54,761 nt of DNA, from positions 1 through 54,761 of the IMG/VR virus record IMGVR_UViG_3300020578_000101. One strand, written 5' to 3'. Position numbers and translations under genes: made by a program. This DNA is from a virus. The notes below the pieces were generated by a model. The model had not been told where the DNA came from. It saw nothing but the letters and a program-made list of their open reading frames with translations, and did not search any database. Shown one piece after another: positions 15,298 through 22,677 of this stretch (positions within the stretch are counted from its first letter, which is position 1; each line of letters begins with the position of its first letter).

Positions 15298-15313
15298 AAT
15301 ACCGAATGGTATT
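15298..15313. promoter_or_regulatory. Repressor operator in the divergent control region
   Basis: AATACC-GAAT-GGTATT is a perfect 6-bp inverted repeat. TTGACA begins inside it, at 15312-15317, as a possible rightward -35, although no good -10 follows at 16-18 bp. It lies between the leftward late genes (first ATG 15222) and the rightward AAA+/VWA operon (first ATG 15643). It is one member of a family of six similar sites in this genome. Confidence 0.65.
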
Positions 15314-15642
15314 GACAAAAGAAAATAAAGGGAGGAACATCACAACTGTTCCGGTTGTTCTTTAGTGCTTCTGCCCTCTCCCGGAACGTGACCGAGGGCT
15401 GGGTTCCAGGTGACCGAGCAATGTCCTGGTTGGCGAGAGTCCTGCTGGTCGGGGCAAGACGCCGGAGGCGCGGTGCTAATCCGACCGTAAAGTGCGCTCG
15501 ACCAGCCCGCCGGGAATCCCCGCGCCCCAGTCAATTCTGTCTCTGACTGTTTCAGGGTTTCAGTCCCTGGCCCCCGAAAGTCTGCGGGGTCCAGGAGCGG
15601 ACGCCCTGTCCACCAGTTTTTAACCACCAGGAGGTAATCACC
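15314..15642 (+). other. Structured leader of the AAA+/VWA operon
   Basis: About 330 bases without a convincing gene. Visible structure includes a hairpin at 15566-15595 (CCTGG-c-CCCCG stem against CGGGG-t-CCAGG, loop of eight bases) and two copies of GTGACCGAG, the first near 15387 and the second near 15411. It could be an untranslated leader controlling the small peptide at 15643, or contain a small RNA. No known riboswitch is recognised. Confidence 0.4.
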
Positions 15643-15726
15643 ATGTTTGCAATCGCGATCGTTCTCTCTGCGTTAATCACCGCCACGCTCGTTGTTGGCG
15701 GTTCTGTCGCCGTTCCCATTGAGTAA
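15643..15726 (+). CDS. 27-residue hydrophobic peptide
   Basis: An ORF too short for most gene callers, preceded by a perfect AGGAGGT 7 bases before ATG. The product begins MFAIAIVLSALITATLVV and is a single membrane segment ending in a short VPIE tail. The strong ribosome site, the near-copy of the same leader (CCAGGAGG-AATCACC) before the AAA+ gene, and the 9-base gap to the next ORF support real translation. It could be a small membrane peptide or a leader peptide. Confidence 0.55.
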   Translation: MFAIAIVLSALITATLVVGGSVAVPIE

Positions 15727-15735
15727 GGAGCCGTT

Positions 15736-16005
15736 ATGCCCACCATCACCGTTCGAGTTCGCGACGTCTACGGCGTCCCGACCATTTACCCGGTCTGCAA
15801 CGCCGCCAAGTCGTTCGCGGCAATCGCTGGCACCAAGTCGCTGACGCTCAAGGCTTTGCAGGGCGTCGTTGCTCTCGGCTACACCATCGTAGTCGACGGC
15901 GGTAACTACGCGATCGGTCCCACCATCCACGGCAGTCTTTGCCTTGTCGAGGCTGACACGCCTCACTGCTGTGATCCCCGCTTCGAAACTTTCTGGAGTA
16001 CCTAA
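15736..16005 (+). CDS. Small protein upstream of AAA+/VWA genes
   Basis: This 89-residue protein begins MPTITVRVRDVYGVPTIYP. It has a beta-rich pattern, with TLKALQGVVALGYTIVVDGG, and ends with paired cysteines in HCCDPRF. AAGGAG lies upstream. The stop overlaps the next ATG as TAATG. No family is recognised; its conserved position would identify it as part of the CobS/CobT-like operon. Confidence 0.5.
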   Translation: MPTITVRVRDVYGVPTIYPVCNAAKSFAAIAGTKSLTLKALQGVVALGYTIVVDGGNYAIGPTIHGSLCLVEADTPHCCDPRFETFWST

Positions 16006-16172
16006 TGAACGCCGCCCGAGCAATCACCCTTGAACTGCGCCGCCGTGAGCGACGTCGCTTTTTTATTGCCTTTCGACACTACCTTTTGGTAGTAGTCGGA
16101 TACTTTTTCGCTCTCTTTGGCTTGTATGTCTTTTGCGTCCTGTGGCTGTCCCTGGACGTCCTTTTCGCTTAA
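16005..16172 (+). CDS. 55-residue single-pass membrane protein
   Basis: The ORF starts in a TAATG overlap and ends 15 bases before the AAA+ ATG. The product has an Arg-rich N-terminus (LELRRRERRRFF) followed by one long membrane segment (LLVVVGYFFALFGLYVF), which predicts a cytoplasmic N-terminus. With the 27-residue peptide, it gives this operon two tiny membrane proteins, which might anchor the AAA+/VWA complex at the inner membrane. That link is inference. Confidence 0.55.
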   Translation: MNAARAITLELRRRERRRFFIAFRHYLLVVVGYFFALFGLYVFCVLWLSLDVLFA

Positions 16173-16187
16173 CCAGGAGGAATCACC

Positions 16188-17411
16188 ATGTCATACGCTC
16201 ATCTGACCAAGCCGCAGTTGGTCGACATCGTCAAGCGATGCACCGGCTCTGCTGGCGACTACGCTCGCAAAACCAAGCAGGAGTACGAGGCGCAGGTTGC
16301 CAGTCTGCCTGTCGAGGACGTTCAGTCCGCCGCCCAGGCTCTCGGCATCCCGCTGATCTCTGGCGTCTGGTCTGGCGCCGCTACCGCTCCGGCTCCCGTT
16401 GTTGCCGATCCGGTCCCTGACGTCCAGGTCGTCGCGTCCAAAACACTGGGCGAGATTTTCGGCATCCGCGGCAAGTTTGCCAAGGAAGCCGTCGACGTCT
16501 GGAATGACCCAGCCGCCCCGGTCCTCGACCCGATCTACAAGTTCGACGGCGAACAGTTGTTCTCCGCTGTGACCGCACTCAAGCGCGGTCGCAATGTCTG
16601 GCTTGCAGGTCCTGCCGGTACCGGTAAAACCGAGTTCGTCAAAAACCTGTGCGCCGGTCTCGGTCGCGCTTTTGTCCGCGTTTCCTTTGACTCCAGTGCT
16701 GAAAAGTACGAGTTCATTGGCGGCGAGCGCGTCAAAAACGGCACCACCGTCTACCAGCGCGGCGTCGTTCTCCGCGGTTTTGTTCGTCCTGGTGCGGTGA
16801 TCCTGCTTGACGAAGTGTCTTTTGCCCGTCCCGAGTACCTGTCGGCGCTTCACGCCGCTCTTGAGCCCGAGGGCGTTGTGACCGTCCCGGAAACTGGCGA
16901 GGTCGTTCGCAAGGCTCCTGGCGTCGTGTTCTTTGCCGCCGACAACTCCAACGGTCGAGGTGACTACACCGGCATGTACGTTGGCATTCGCGAGCAAAAT
17001 GTCGCGTTTGTTAACCGCTTTGCCCGGACGATTGAGTTCAAATACCTGGAGCCAGCCGCCGAGGTCAAAGTCATCACCGCTCGCTCCGGCTGTAAGGAGT
17101 CCCTGGCGGCGCTTCTGGAGTCGTTCATTTGCGTCTGCCGCGAGGCTGGCGACCAAGCCCAGTTGGACCACGTCCCAACCCTTCGCGAGTTGTTCTACCT
17201 CGCCGAGGCGTTGACCGACGGGGTGCCTTACCGGCTCGCGTTCGAGCAGTGCATGGTCAACCGTGCCTCGCCCGAGTCGCGTGAGGTGTTGCAACAACTG
17301 TGGCGCGCCAACGTTTCTGACGACGCCATCAGGTTTGCCCTGGAAGGCATCACTCCTGCCAGTTCAGTTGTTCCTGCTGTTCAATCCACTGAGGAGACTG
17401 TCAATGTCTAA
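16188..17411 (+). CDS. MoxR/CobS-like AAA+ ATPase
   Basis: This 407-residue protein has a small N-terminal domain (residues 1-70; starts MSYAHLTKPQLVDIVKRC), a linker, then an AAA+ module. Walker A is GPAGTGKT at 141-148 and Walker B is VILLDEVSF with D208-E209. The segments GGERVKNGTTVYQRGVVLR and AADNSNGRGDYTGMY match the CobS/MoxR class. CobS forms the ATPase ring of aerobic cobaltochelatase together with CobT and CobN; here a CobT-like gene follows at once with an 8-base overlap, but no CobN is present. It therefore more likely forms a general MoxR-VWA remodelling machine acting on phage or host proteins. Strong ribosome site AGGAGG. Confidence 0.85.
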   Translation: MSYAHLTKPQLVDIVKRCTGSAGDYARKTKQEYEAQVASLPVEDVQSAAQALGIPLISGVWSGAATAPAPVVADPVPDVQVVASKTLGEIFGIRGKFAKEAVDVWNDPAAPVLDPIYKFDGEQLFSAVTALKRGRNVWLAGPAGTGKTEFVKNLCAGLGRAFVRVSFDSSAEKYEFIGGERVKNGTTVYQRGVVLRGFVRPGAVILLDEVSFARPEYLSALHAALEPEGVVTVPETGEVVRKAPGVVFFAADNSNGRGDYTGMYVGIREQNVAFVNRFARTIEFKYLEPAAEVKVITARSGCKESLAALLESFICVCREAGDQAQLDHVPTLRELFYLAEALTDGVPYRLAFEQCMVNRASPESREVLQQLWRANVSDDAIRFALEGITPASSVVPAVQSTEETVNV

Positions 17412-19488
17412 CCGAGTCCAGGGCGCGCGCCTTAAAGCCGCCGCCTCTACCCATGCCGCCAAGCAGTTGGCGGCGTTGGGTGTTCCCATGTACAACCGAG
17501 CAGGGGGGCGCGCCAAGTTCGTTGGCGACAAGGCTTATGCCTACTGGAGCCTCAACAGCGAGGGTAAGGTCTCGTCGTACGGCATCAACTACCCGGCGAT
17601 GCCCGACAACGCCTTAGTTTCGCGCCGCGAGGCTGACCTGATCAGTGCCTACACGTTGCATGAAATTGGGCATATTGCGTTCACCGACAATCAGGCGCCC
17701 GGTGGTCAAAAGCCCCTGGTCTTCCACTTGTGGAACGGTATCGAGGACGCCCGTATTGAGCGCGCCGTGATCGCCTCTGGCAATGCCAAGGGCTCCCGCT
17801 CCGCGTTCAAGCGCCTCATGTCCAAGTTCACTGCCACGGCGGATGGCTCTGGCTTCAACCCTAGCAACATCAACTCCGCGCCGTTCGCTCTGGCTTTGGT
17901 CTGCCGCGCCGCGCTTGGTGACGGCAATGGGTACGCCAAAACGCTTCTTGCCCGTATTCCTGAACCCAAGCGCGCGCTGTATGCCGCCGCTTGCGAGGGC
18001 GCCAAAGGTCTAACCCTTGACCGCCAAGGCTCCTGGGGCGCTCTTGCCCTGGCGCGTGAGTTCCTGGATGGCTGGCTTGCAATTGAGCCCGACGCCCTCA
18101 AGGCATCTGAGCCGGTTCACCAACCTGCTGGCGCGCCAAGCGCCGAGGAACAGCAGGAACAGCAGTCCGATGCGGACGACGCTGGCTCTGCTCCCGCCTG
18201 GGGTGAGGAGGACGAGGGCGAGGACCAGGATGACGCTGATGCCAGCAACAGCGGCAACAGCAGTTTTGACTGGGACGGCGAGTCCGACGAGGACAGCAAC
18301 GAGGACGGCGACGAGGACAGTGACGGCGTCAGCGCCAGCGACCTCCGGGCTGACATGGAGGACGCCGCCGAGGAGGTTGTTAGTGGTCGCGACGACTCGG
18401 TCTTGTTTGACCAGTCTGACGACGACTCGGACGAGGGCGGCGAGGGCTCCGGCGGTTACGGTAGCGAGCCTTACGGTAGCGAGCCTTTCAGCGACGAGTC
18501 GGACACGTTCGACGAAACTCGCGTTGTTGCCGCCGAGCCAAACGTTGACGACCTGTTCGCCAGCATCCTGGCGCGCACCAAGGCTCCGGTCGACCTCCCG
18601 ATCATGGGCAAGGTCACTCGGTCTGTGATCCGCAACTGGTCCAAGGTTGTTGCGTTGGACGAGTCTGGTCAGCGTCGCCACTACCGGAAGTTCCACAAGT
18701 CTGCGCTTCCCGCTCTCAAGGCTCAGTTGTACCGGATTCTCAAGGCACCTGAGCGTTGCGGCTGGGACGGCGGCGCACTTGGCGGTCGGTTCGACGGCAA
18801 GCGCACGTCACGCATGATGGCTGGCAGCGAGTCGGTGTTCAAGCGCCGCTGGGTTAGCGAGGGCATCAACACCGCTGTGTCAGTGGTCATCGACATGTCC
18901 GGTAGCATGAAAGGCGAGCCGATCAAGGAGTCGGTTGACCTTGGCTGGACCATTGCCGAGGCGGCTGAATCTGCCGGTTGCGAGGTCGAGGTTCTTGGCT
19001 TCACCACCAAGTACGCCTCGTACCATGACGGCGGCCACACCATTGGCGGCGAATGGGTTGACGGCACCAACGCCCGTCACTCGGCACCGGCTACGCTGAT
19101 CGTTGCCAAGCGCTGGCAGGACAAGTGCGCCAACAGCGCCCAGTACTTCAGCATCATGAAGCGCGCCGCGGACGGCGGTACCCCCGATTACTCGGCAATT
19201 CGCACAGTCGCCGAACAGTTGTCGACGCACAGCGCCCAGCGCAAGTTGGTCATCGTCATCACTGACGGTTGCGGCGAGATCGGTTCGATGGCTGAGTTGA
19301 CCAAGTCTGCTTACGACTTGTACGGCGTCGACGTGATCGGTTTTGGTATCGGTATCTCCGAACACCACTTCAAACGGGCTTACGCCCTGGGTTCTGTGGT
19401 GAGCGGGTTTCTTTCCGACCTACACAAAACCTGCCTCAAGTCTGTCGCCGACCAGTTAGCACGGCGCGACTCCCGCAGGGTTGCGTGA
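17404..19488 (+). CDS. CobT-like VWA-domain protein
   Basis: This protein has 694 residues; ATG 17404 with GAGGAG upstream is chosen over an upstream in-frame start inside the AAA+ gene. The N-terminal part has HEIGH at 86-90, an HExxH-like motif seen in CobT-like proteins. Residues about 240-375 are a very acidic Asp/Glu/Ser linker. The C-terminal VWA domain has the metal-site motif D497-M-S-G-S (VIDMSGSM) and a later ITDGCGE strand. This is the full architecture of CobT. It would pair with the AAA+ ATPase as substrate-binding or adaptor subunit. The HExxH motif may also mean peptidase activity, which is untested. Confidence 0.82.
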   Translation: MSNRVQGARLKAAASTHAAKQLAALGVPMYNRAGGRAKFVGDKAYAYWSLNSEGKVSSYGINYPAMPDNALVSRREADLISAYTLHEIGHIAFTDNQAPGGQKPLVFHLWNGIEDARIERAVIASGNAKGSRSAFKRLMSKFTATADGSGFNPSNINSAPFALALVCRAALGDGNGYAKTLLARIPEPKRALYAAACEGAKGLTLDRQGSWGALALAREFLDGWLAIEPDALKASEPVHQPAGAPSAEEQQEQQSDADDAGSAPAWGEEDEGEDQDDADASNSGNSSFDWDGESDEDSNEDGDEDSDGVSASDLRADMEDAAEEVVSGRDDSVLFDQSDDDSDEGGEGSGGYGSEPYGSEPFSDESDTFDETRVVAAEPNVDDLFASILARTKAPVDLPIMGKVTRSVIRNWSKVVALDESGQRRHYRKFHKSALPALKAQLYRILKAPERCGWDGGALGGRFDGKRTSRMMAGSESVFKRRWVSEGINTAVSVVIDMSGSMKGEPIKESVDLGWTIAEAAESAGCEVEVLGFTTKYASYHDGGHTIGGEWVDGTNARHSAPATLIVAKRWQDKCANSAQYFSIMKRAADGGTPDYSAIRTVAEQLSTHSAQRKLVIVITDGCGEIGSMAELTKSAYDLYGVDVIGFGIGISEHHFKRAYALGSVVSGFLSDLHKTCLKSVADQLARRDSRRVA

Positions 19489-19493
19489 TAACA

Positions 19494-19509
19494 GGGGGGT
19501 TCGCCCCCC
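19494..19509 (+). promoter_or_regulatory. UUCG hairpin between VWA and HD genes
   Basis: GGGGGG-TTCG-CCCCCC is a perfect 6-bp stem with the extra-stable UUCG loop, placed 5 bases after the VWA stop and 12 bases before the HD-gene start. No U-run follows, so it is not a standard terminator. It may stabilise the upstream mRNA or tune translation of the HD gene. Confidence 0.6.
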
Positions 19510-19521
19510 AGAAAGGATCGT

Positions 19522-20043
19522 ATGTGGAAAAAAGTTGAACTCGAAAATGCCGACACCAGTGACGTCTTGATTGATCGGGCAATTAGGTTCGCAACCGCGG
19601 CGCATGATGGTATGTTCAGGGCTGACGGCGTCACCCCCTACATCAACCACCCCATTGCTGTCGCCAACATCCTGCGCGTCCTTGGTGAGCCAGCGAATAC
19701 AGTTGTTGCCGCTGTTCTCCATGACGTTATTGAGGACTGCGGGGTTGACCGCGAGTACTTGGCTCACAAGTTTGGGATCTGGGTCGCACTGACCGTCAGC
19801 GAGGTTACGTTCCCGGCTGGCGTCCCGAACAGGAGAGCCGCGATCATTGCGGCAATCCCGAACATGAGCCCTGCGGCTATCAAAATCAAAGTCGTTGACG
19901 CCATTGTCAACCTCGCCGACCTGCCCAACTCGGGCTGGGATCGTGGCAAGGCTGAACGTTATCGGGCTCACCTGGAGCGGGTCATTGCCGTTGGTGTTAA
20001 CACGCTCTGGAACTTGGCTTGGCGCCCGAAAAGCGAGGAGTAA
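19522..20043 (+). CDS. SpoT/MESH1-type HD hydrolase
   Basis: This 173-residue protein is a stand-alone HD domain of the RelA/SpoT hydrolase class. The expected residues are present: R22 in DRAIRFATAAHDG, H43 in YINHPIAVA, H67-D68 and E71-D72 in AAVLHDVIEDC, and D126 and N130 in VVDAIVNLADLP. The order and spacing match MESH1-type enzymes, which remove the pyrophosphate from (p)ppGpp (MESH1 also acts on NADPH). The protein lacks synthetase and regulatory domains. It is the last gene of the rightward operon and could blunt the host stringent response. Activity is inferred from residues only. Confidence 0.8.
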   Translation: MWKKVELENADTSDVLIDRAIRFATAAHDGMFRADGVTPYINHPIAVANILRVLGEPANTVVAAVLHDVIEDCGVDREYLAHKFGIWVALTVSEVTFPAGVPNRRAAIIAAIPNMSPAAIKIKVVDAIVNLADLPNSGWDRGKAERYRAHLERVIAVGVNTLWNLAWRPKSEE

Positions 20044-20070
20044 AAAATGCCGGGGGTGAGGTTCCCCCGG
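20042..20070 (-). terminator. Terminator for the leftward early operon
   Basis: On the minus strand CCGGGGG-AACCTCA-CCCCCGG is followed by CA and six T. It ends transcripts from the replication operon, whose last gene stops at 20346. The same 7-bp stem lies just after the HD-gene stop, so it may also mark the 3' end of the converging rightward transcript, although no U-run follows in that direction. Confidence 0.7.
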
Positions 20071-20345
20071 CTTAAGGTTGCTTCCTGCCCCCAGTGACCG
20101 TCAGGTCGACTGGGTAAGGGCACGACGTACGTGTCCTTACCGAGACGTCCTGTCGAACGGTATTGCCGGTTGATATTGTTGAATGAATTTATTTCTGGTG
20201 ATCCAGAAATTTAGAGGACACTTGTCCCTTAGACCGGCGCGCAGGTAGTTATAGTTGTCTTGCACCTATGCCAAGGACTTTACACTAGTTTGGTTTACAC
20301 AACAACTGTTGGGCGAAAATAGTTATTAGGGAAAACCCCGATATA
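20071..20345. other. Structured AT-rich stretch between convergent operons
   Basis: No gene is supported here. Two further inverted repeats are present: 20114-20140 (GTAAGG-g-CACG, loop ACGTA, CGTG-t-CCTTAC) and 20191-20210 (ATTTCTGG-TGAT-CCAGAAAT, perfect). A GGTATT half-site occurs at 20159-20164 and the recurrent decamer AACAACTGTT at 20301. This may be the 3' region of both transcripts, or encode a small RNA. Confidence 0.45.
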
Positions 20346-20894
20346 TCAAAGCCCCTCGCTCATTTGCATATCAACCTTCCTTCTTGCGGATCGGTACGCG
20401 TCTTCGGCGATCTCTTTCGCCAGTTCGATTCGCTTGTCCCACCAGTCCTGGGATGCATTGGCACCCAGGCGCATCACCTCTTTGCGCCACCGCCACGTCG
20501 GGATGAATATCCCGGTCCCGTTGCAGTGGTTGCACTGTCCCTTGCGCATCGGCTTCCACGTTCCGGAGTAGTCGATCAGCCTCTCTCCCGACCCATTGCA
20601 TGAACGGCAGATCCTGATCAGCCACTCTCGCAAAGCCTGGGTCGCCGCCAACTGCGCGTGGTCGTAACTCAACCCCAACCTCTTTCGTCCGCATGCCTTC
20701 TTAAGAACACGGGACAACTCCGCAATCGCTGGGTTCAGGTCGCTGACGTAACCGCCCGAGGCTACGTGTTGCAACTTCACCCCGAGTCGTGACGCAAACG
20801 CAAGCGCCGCTACCAAGTCCGCATCAAAATGAACCTCGTCGTTGCGCAAGTTCCCGCTGTTGAGAGCGGCTCCAATCCGTTCATTACTTGTCAT
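20346..20894 (-). CDS. DnaJ-type zinc-finger protein, possible Q-like antiterminator
   Basis: This 182-residue protein has a helical N-terminus, then two DnaJ-type zinc knuckles: C96-R-S-C99-N-G-S-G and C121-N-H-C124-N-G-T-G, about 22 residues apart. It ends with a long basic helix. Phage Q-type antitermination proteins can carry this paired CxxCxGxG finger, and this gene is the last of the early leftward operon, the position of Q in lambda-like layouts. Late genes here are preceded or interrupted by strong terminators, which fits. A J-domain-less zinc-binding protein of other function is possible. Confidence 0.5.
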   Translation of the reverse strand: MTSNERIGAALNSGNLRNDEVHFDADLVAALAFASRLGVKLQHVASGGYVSDLNPAIAELSRVLKKACGRKRLGLSYDHAQLAATQALREWLIRICRSCNGSGERLIDYSGTWKPMRKGQCNHCNGTGIFIPTWRWRKEVMRLGANASQDWWDKRIELAKEIAEDAYRSARRKVDMQMSEGL

Positions 20895-21210
20895 GCAACT
20901 CCTCTCGCATCAACTTCACAAACTCTTCGAGGCGGACCAAAACAACTGGTCGCATGTCGCCATCAACGCGAACGATCACCATTGGGATCTCCCCAGGCTC
21001 TGCTCCAGTCTCCGCCTGTGTCAGGAACGACAATCCTACGAACCCCCGGCGTCGCTTCACCTCGATCCTGAACGGGGGGATCGATATGTCTTCGCCCGAG
21101 TCCCTGGCTTGACCCAACTTGCGCTTCACTACTGTTCCCAACTGTTCGCTTAGGTAGTTGGCTATTTCGCGCTCCGTTGTTGCGCCCCTGTCTCTTTGTA
21201 ATCGACTCAT
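20884..21210 (-). CDS. PDDEXK-type resolvase/nuclease
   Basis: I start at ATG 21210 (MSRLQRDRGATTEREIANYL) with AAGGATTATCG upstream, giving 108 residues. An upstream in-frame start would add 22 residues without support. Key residues fit a PD-(D/E)XK fold: E13 or E15 in the first helix, D41 in GEDI, and E50-V-K52 in FRIEVKRRRG. Small proteins of this type often act as Holliday-junction resolvases or generic phage endonucleases. It lies among recombination genes. Its end overlaps the zinc-finger gene by 11 bases. Confidence 0.6.
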   Translation of the reverse strand: MSRLQRDRGATTEREIANYLSEQLGTVVKRKLGQARDSGEDISIPPFRIEVKRRRGFVGLSFLTQAETGAEPGEIPMVIVRVDGDMRPVVLVRLEEFVKLMREELHDK

Positions 21211-21370
21211 CGATAATCCTTTCGGTTGTTGCGTCAGCGATACGAACCATCTCCGCGGCACAGTCTTTACACACACGACTGCGTCCGGTGAGCGGCAAGT
21301 ACTTCAACTTGGTTCCGCTGACCGACTTGCTTTTCATGCACCGCTTGCAGATGAACAGTTGCCCCATCAT
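20963..21370 (-). CDS. Small zinc-ribbon-like protein with long overlap
   Basis: The start ATG 21370 overlaps the stop of the YbcO-like gene. The first 60 residues contain C-K-R-C (residues 8-11 in MMGQLFICKRCMK) and C-K-D-C (in SRVCKDCAAEM), which is a plausible zinc ribbon. From about residue 55 onward the frame lies over the nuclease gene for 248 bases and has a low-complexity Gly/Arg-rich sequence. The real functional part is probably the N-terminal ribbon. Confidence 0.45.
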   Translation of the reverse strand: MMGQLFICKRCMKSKSVSGTKLKYLPLTGRSRVCKDCAAEMVRIADATTERIIDESITKRQGRNNGARNSQLPKRTVGNSSEAQVGSSQGLGRRHIDPPVQDRGEATPGVRRIVVPDTGGDWSRAWGDPNGDRSR

Positions 21371-21681
21371 TGGGTGATCGCCTTTAGATCAACAGCCAGT
21401 GCGCCGGACTCGAACAGCCAACCAACTGTTCGTCGATGCGCAAGTTCCCAAACATCAATGCGCGACTGCTTGTCGAGGTGCATGCCCTGGTCCAATGTTT
21501 CATGACACTTCTGGCAGATGTAAGCAACGCGATAGTCCGAGGCTTTGTGTCCGGTGCCCTTGTTGTCCCGCTGTTGATTGCTGTGTGCAGCAACAACTGT
21601 TCCGTCGTTGTTCTTCATACACGACATGCAGTGGGGCGCAAAGCGCGCCGCCTGTAGGATCTTGTCGTTGCGGTAGGTCAT
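21367..21681 (-). CDS. YbcO-like (DUF1364) nuclease
   Basis: This 104-residue protein begins MTYRNDKILQAARFAPHCMS. It has C18 and C21, then H33 in AAHSNQQRDNKGTGHKASDY, then C56-Q-K-C59-H60. This order matches DUF1364/YbcO-type HNH-like proteins of lambdoid recombination regions, which bind DNA and are thought to be nucleases. It is coupled to its neighbours by 4-base overlaps on both sides. Confidence 0.68.
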   Translation of the reverse strand: MTYRNDKILQAARFAPHCMSCMKNNDGTVVAAHSNQQRDNKGTGHKASDYRVAYICQKCHETLDQGMHLDKQSRIDVWELAHRRTVGWLFESGALAVDLKAITQ

Positions 21682-22136
21682 ACCGGCGCCTGTAATTCAT
21701 GGCGGTACGCGTTGAACGGTATCTTGATGAGCATGTCGAACCGAGCCCGGTTCTCATCCGAGTGATCGATCTCCGAGCGACTGCTCAATCCCAACAGCGA
21801 CAACATCCACCCCCTCGCTGTCTCTTCGCTGTTGACGCGATCAAACGACCGCTCGCTTGCCCAATACCAGAACGCTGGGTCCTTGCACAACAGGAAAGCC
21901 AACTGTGAATACCGCTGTTGCTGTTCGACCGGCTGTTCATCATCGCCAATCTGCACCAGGGCGCACATGAATCTCTGACCGGCTCGCTTGCCCGACCTGA
22001 TCGTGAAGTCTCGGAACGGGTGCGACTCGCTCTCGTTGTCGAGCAAGAACGTTACCGTCCTCCCCCTGGTGCTACTCTCTGCCCACTGCAAGAGCATGAC
22101 CTCGCCCTCAAAGGCGATCGCGTTTTTTATTTCCAT
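21678..22136 (-). CDS. Uncharacterised replication-region protein
   Basis: I choose ATG 22136, with GGGAGAAGAAAAA upstream, over a start 25 codons earlier that would lie over the neighbouring gene. The 152-residue product begins MEIKNAIAFEGEVMLLQWAE and contains RTVTFLLDN and HPFRDFTIRSGKRAGQRFMC. It looks like a globular alpha/beta protein, perhaps of the recombination or DNA-modification-avoidance type found in lambdoid phages, but I cannot assign a family. Confidence 0.5.
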   Translation of the reverse strand: MEIKNAIAFEGEVMLLQWAESSTRGRTVTFLLDNESESHPFRDFTIRSGKRAGQRFMCALVQIGDDEQPVEQQQRYSQLAFLLCKDPAFWYWASERSFDRVNSEETARGWMLSLLGLSSRSEIDHSDENRARFDMLIKIPFNAYRHELQAPV

Positions 22137-22399
22137 TTTTTCTTCTCCCTTTCGAGTGCTTCGCGTCCTTCGTAAATTTTGCTTTGTTCTCCCATCCAAA
22201 GACCTGCGCACACAAGTTCAAGGTCGTCAGACGGCGGTCGTGCGTACAGGGCTCCCTTGTACCCATCGCGGTAACCCTGCGAGTAACCATCTCGAAACGA
22301 TGTGGCGTATGCGTAGCCGGTGTAGGCAATGACCGTTGCGACGATCATCAAGAACAGCAGGAACGCGGCGGTAAGTGATCTACTTGTCATCGCAATCAT
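22127..22399 (-). CDS. Single-pass membrane protein
   Basis: This 90-residue ORF starts in an ATGA overlap at 22399; a second ATG lies three codons later. It has an N-terminal membrane segment (LTAAFLLFLMIVATVIAYTG), then a GYSQGYRDGYKGA repeat of the kind common in small phage periplasmic or membrane proteins, and a Lys-rich end. It is embedded in the replication operon. Function unknown. Confidence 0.5.
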   Translation of the reverse strand: MIAMTSRSLTAAFLLFLMIVATVIAYTGYAYATSFRDGYSQGYRDGYKGALYARPPSDDLELVCAGLWMGEQSKIYEGREALEREKKKWK

Positions 22400-22677
22400 T
22401 CTTTGTACCTCGTATTTGATCTGCGCTTTTCACCAACAGTCTTTGCTGTTCGCGCTGTTGGTCTCGCTGTTGCCGCTGTTCGCGACGGCGTTTGAATGAT
22501 CGGAACCACCAAGTTAGACGGGTCTGGCTTTTCCCCGTACTCAAGATCACCAATCTTGAGATACGTGATCTTTGACCCCGGAAACTCCGCCCTGATCTTG
22601 TCGATCATCGACGCGAATTCCGGGTGCTGTTCCCGCGCCGCCCTCAACTTCTCCACGTCCTCCGGTGTGAACTTCAT
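22396..22677 (-). CDS. Small protein downstream of helicase
   Basis: ATG 22677 is chosen because AAGGAG lies six bases upstream; the frame is open 8 codons further. The 93-residue product begins MKFTPEDVEKLRAAREQHPE and has a Thr/Arg/Ala-rich tail. It overlaps the 3' end of the helicase gene by 131 bases in another frame. No known family. It may be a helicase-linked factor or simply a small early protein. Confidence 0.5.
   Translation of the reverse strand: MKFTPEDVEKLRAAREQHPEFASMIDKIRAEFPGSKITYLKIGDLEYGEKPDPSNLVVPIIQTPSRTAATARPTARTAKTVGEKRRSNTRYKE

Noticed and set aside
15340-15627. 95-residue minus-strand ORF in the leader
   Set aside because: No ribosome site and no recognisable sequence; it would lie head-on to the operon.
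16191-17297. 368-residue ORF antisense to the AAA+ gene
   Set aside because: Long only because of strong codon bias in the real gene on the plus strand, which has intact motifs and a ribosome site.
18010-18696. 228-residue antisense ORF across the acidic linker of the VWA gene
   Set aside because: Val/Leu-rich translation is the reverse reading of Asp/Glu codons, with no start signal.
16188-19488. Cobalamin biosynthesis by CobS/CobT
   Set aside because: No CobN or other cobalamin genes; AAA+/VWA pairs have wider roles, so the pathway call is not supported.
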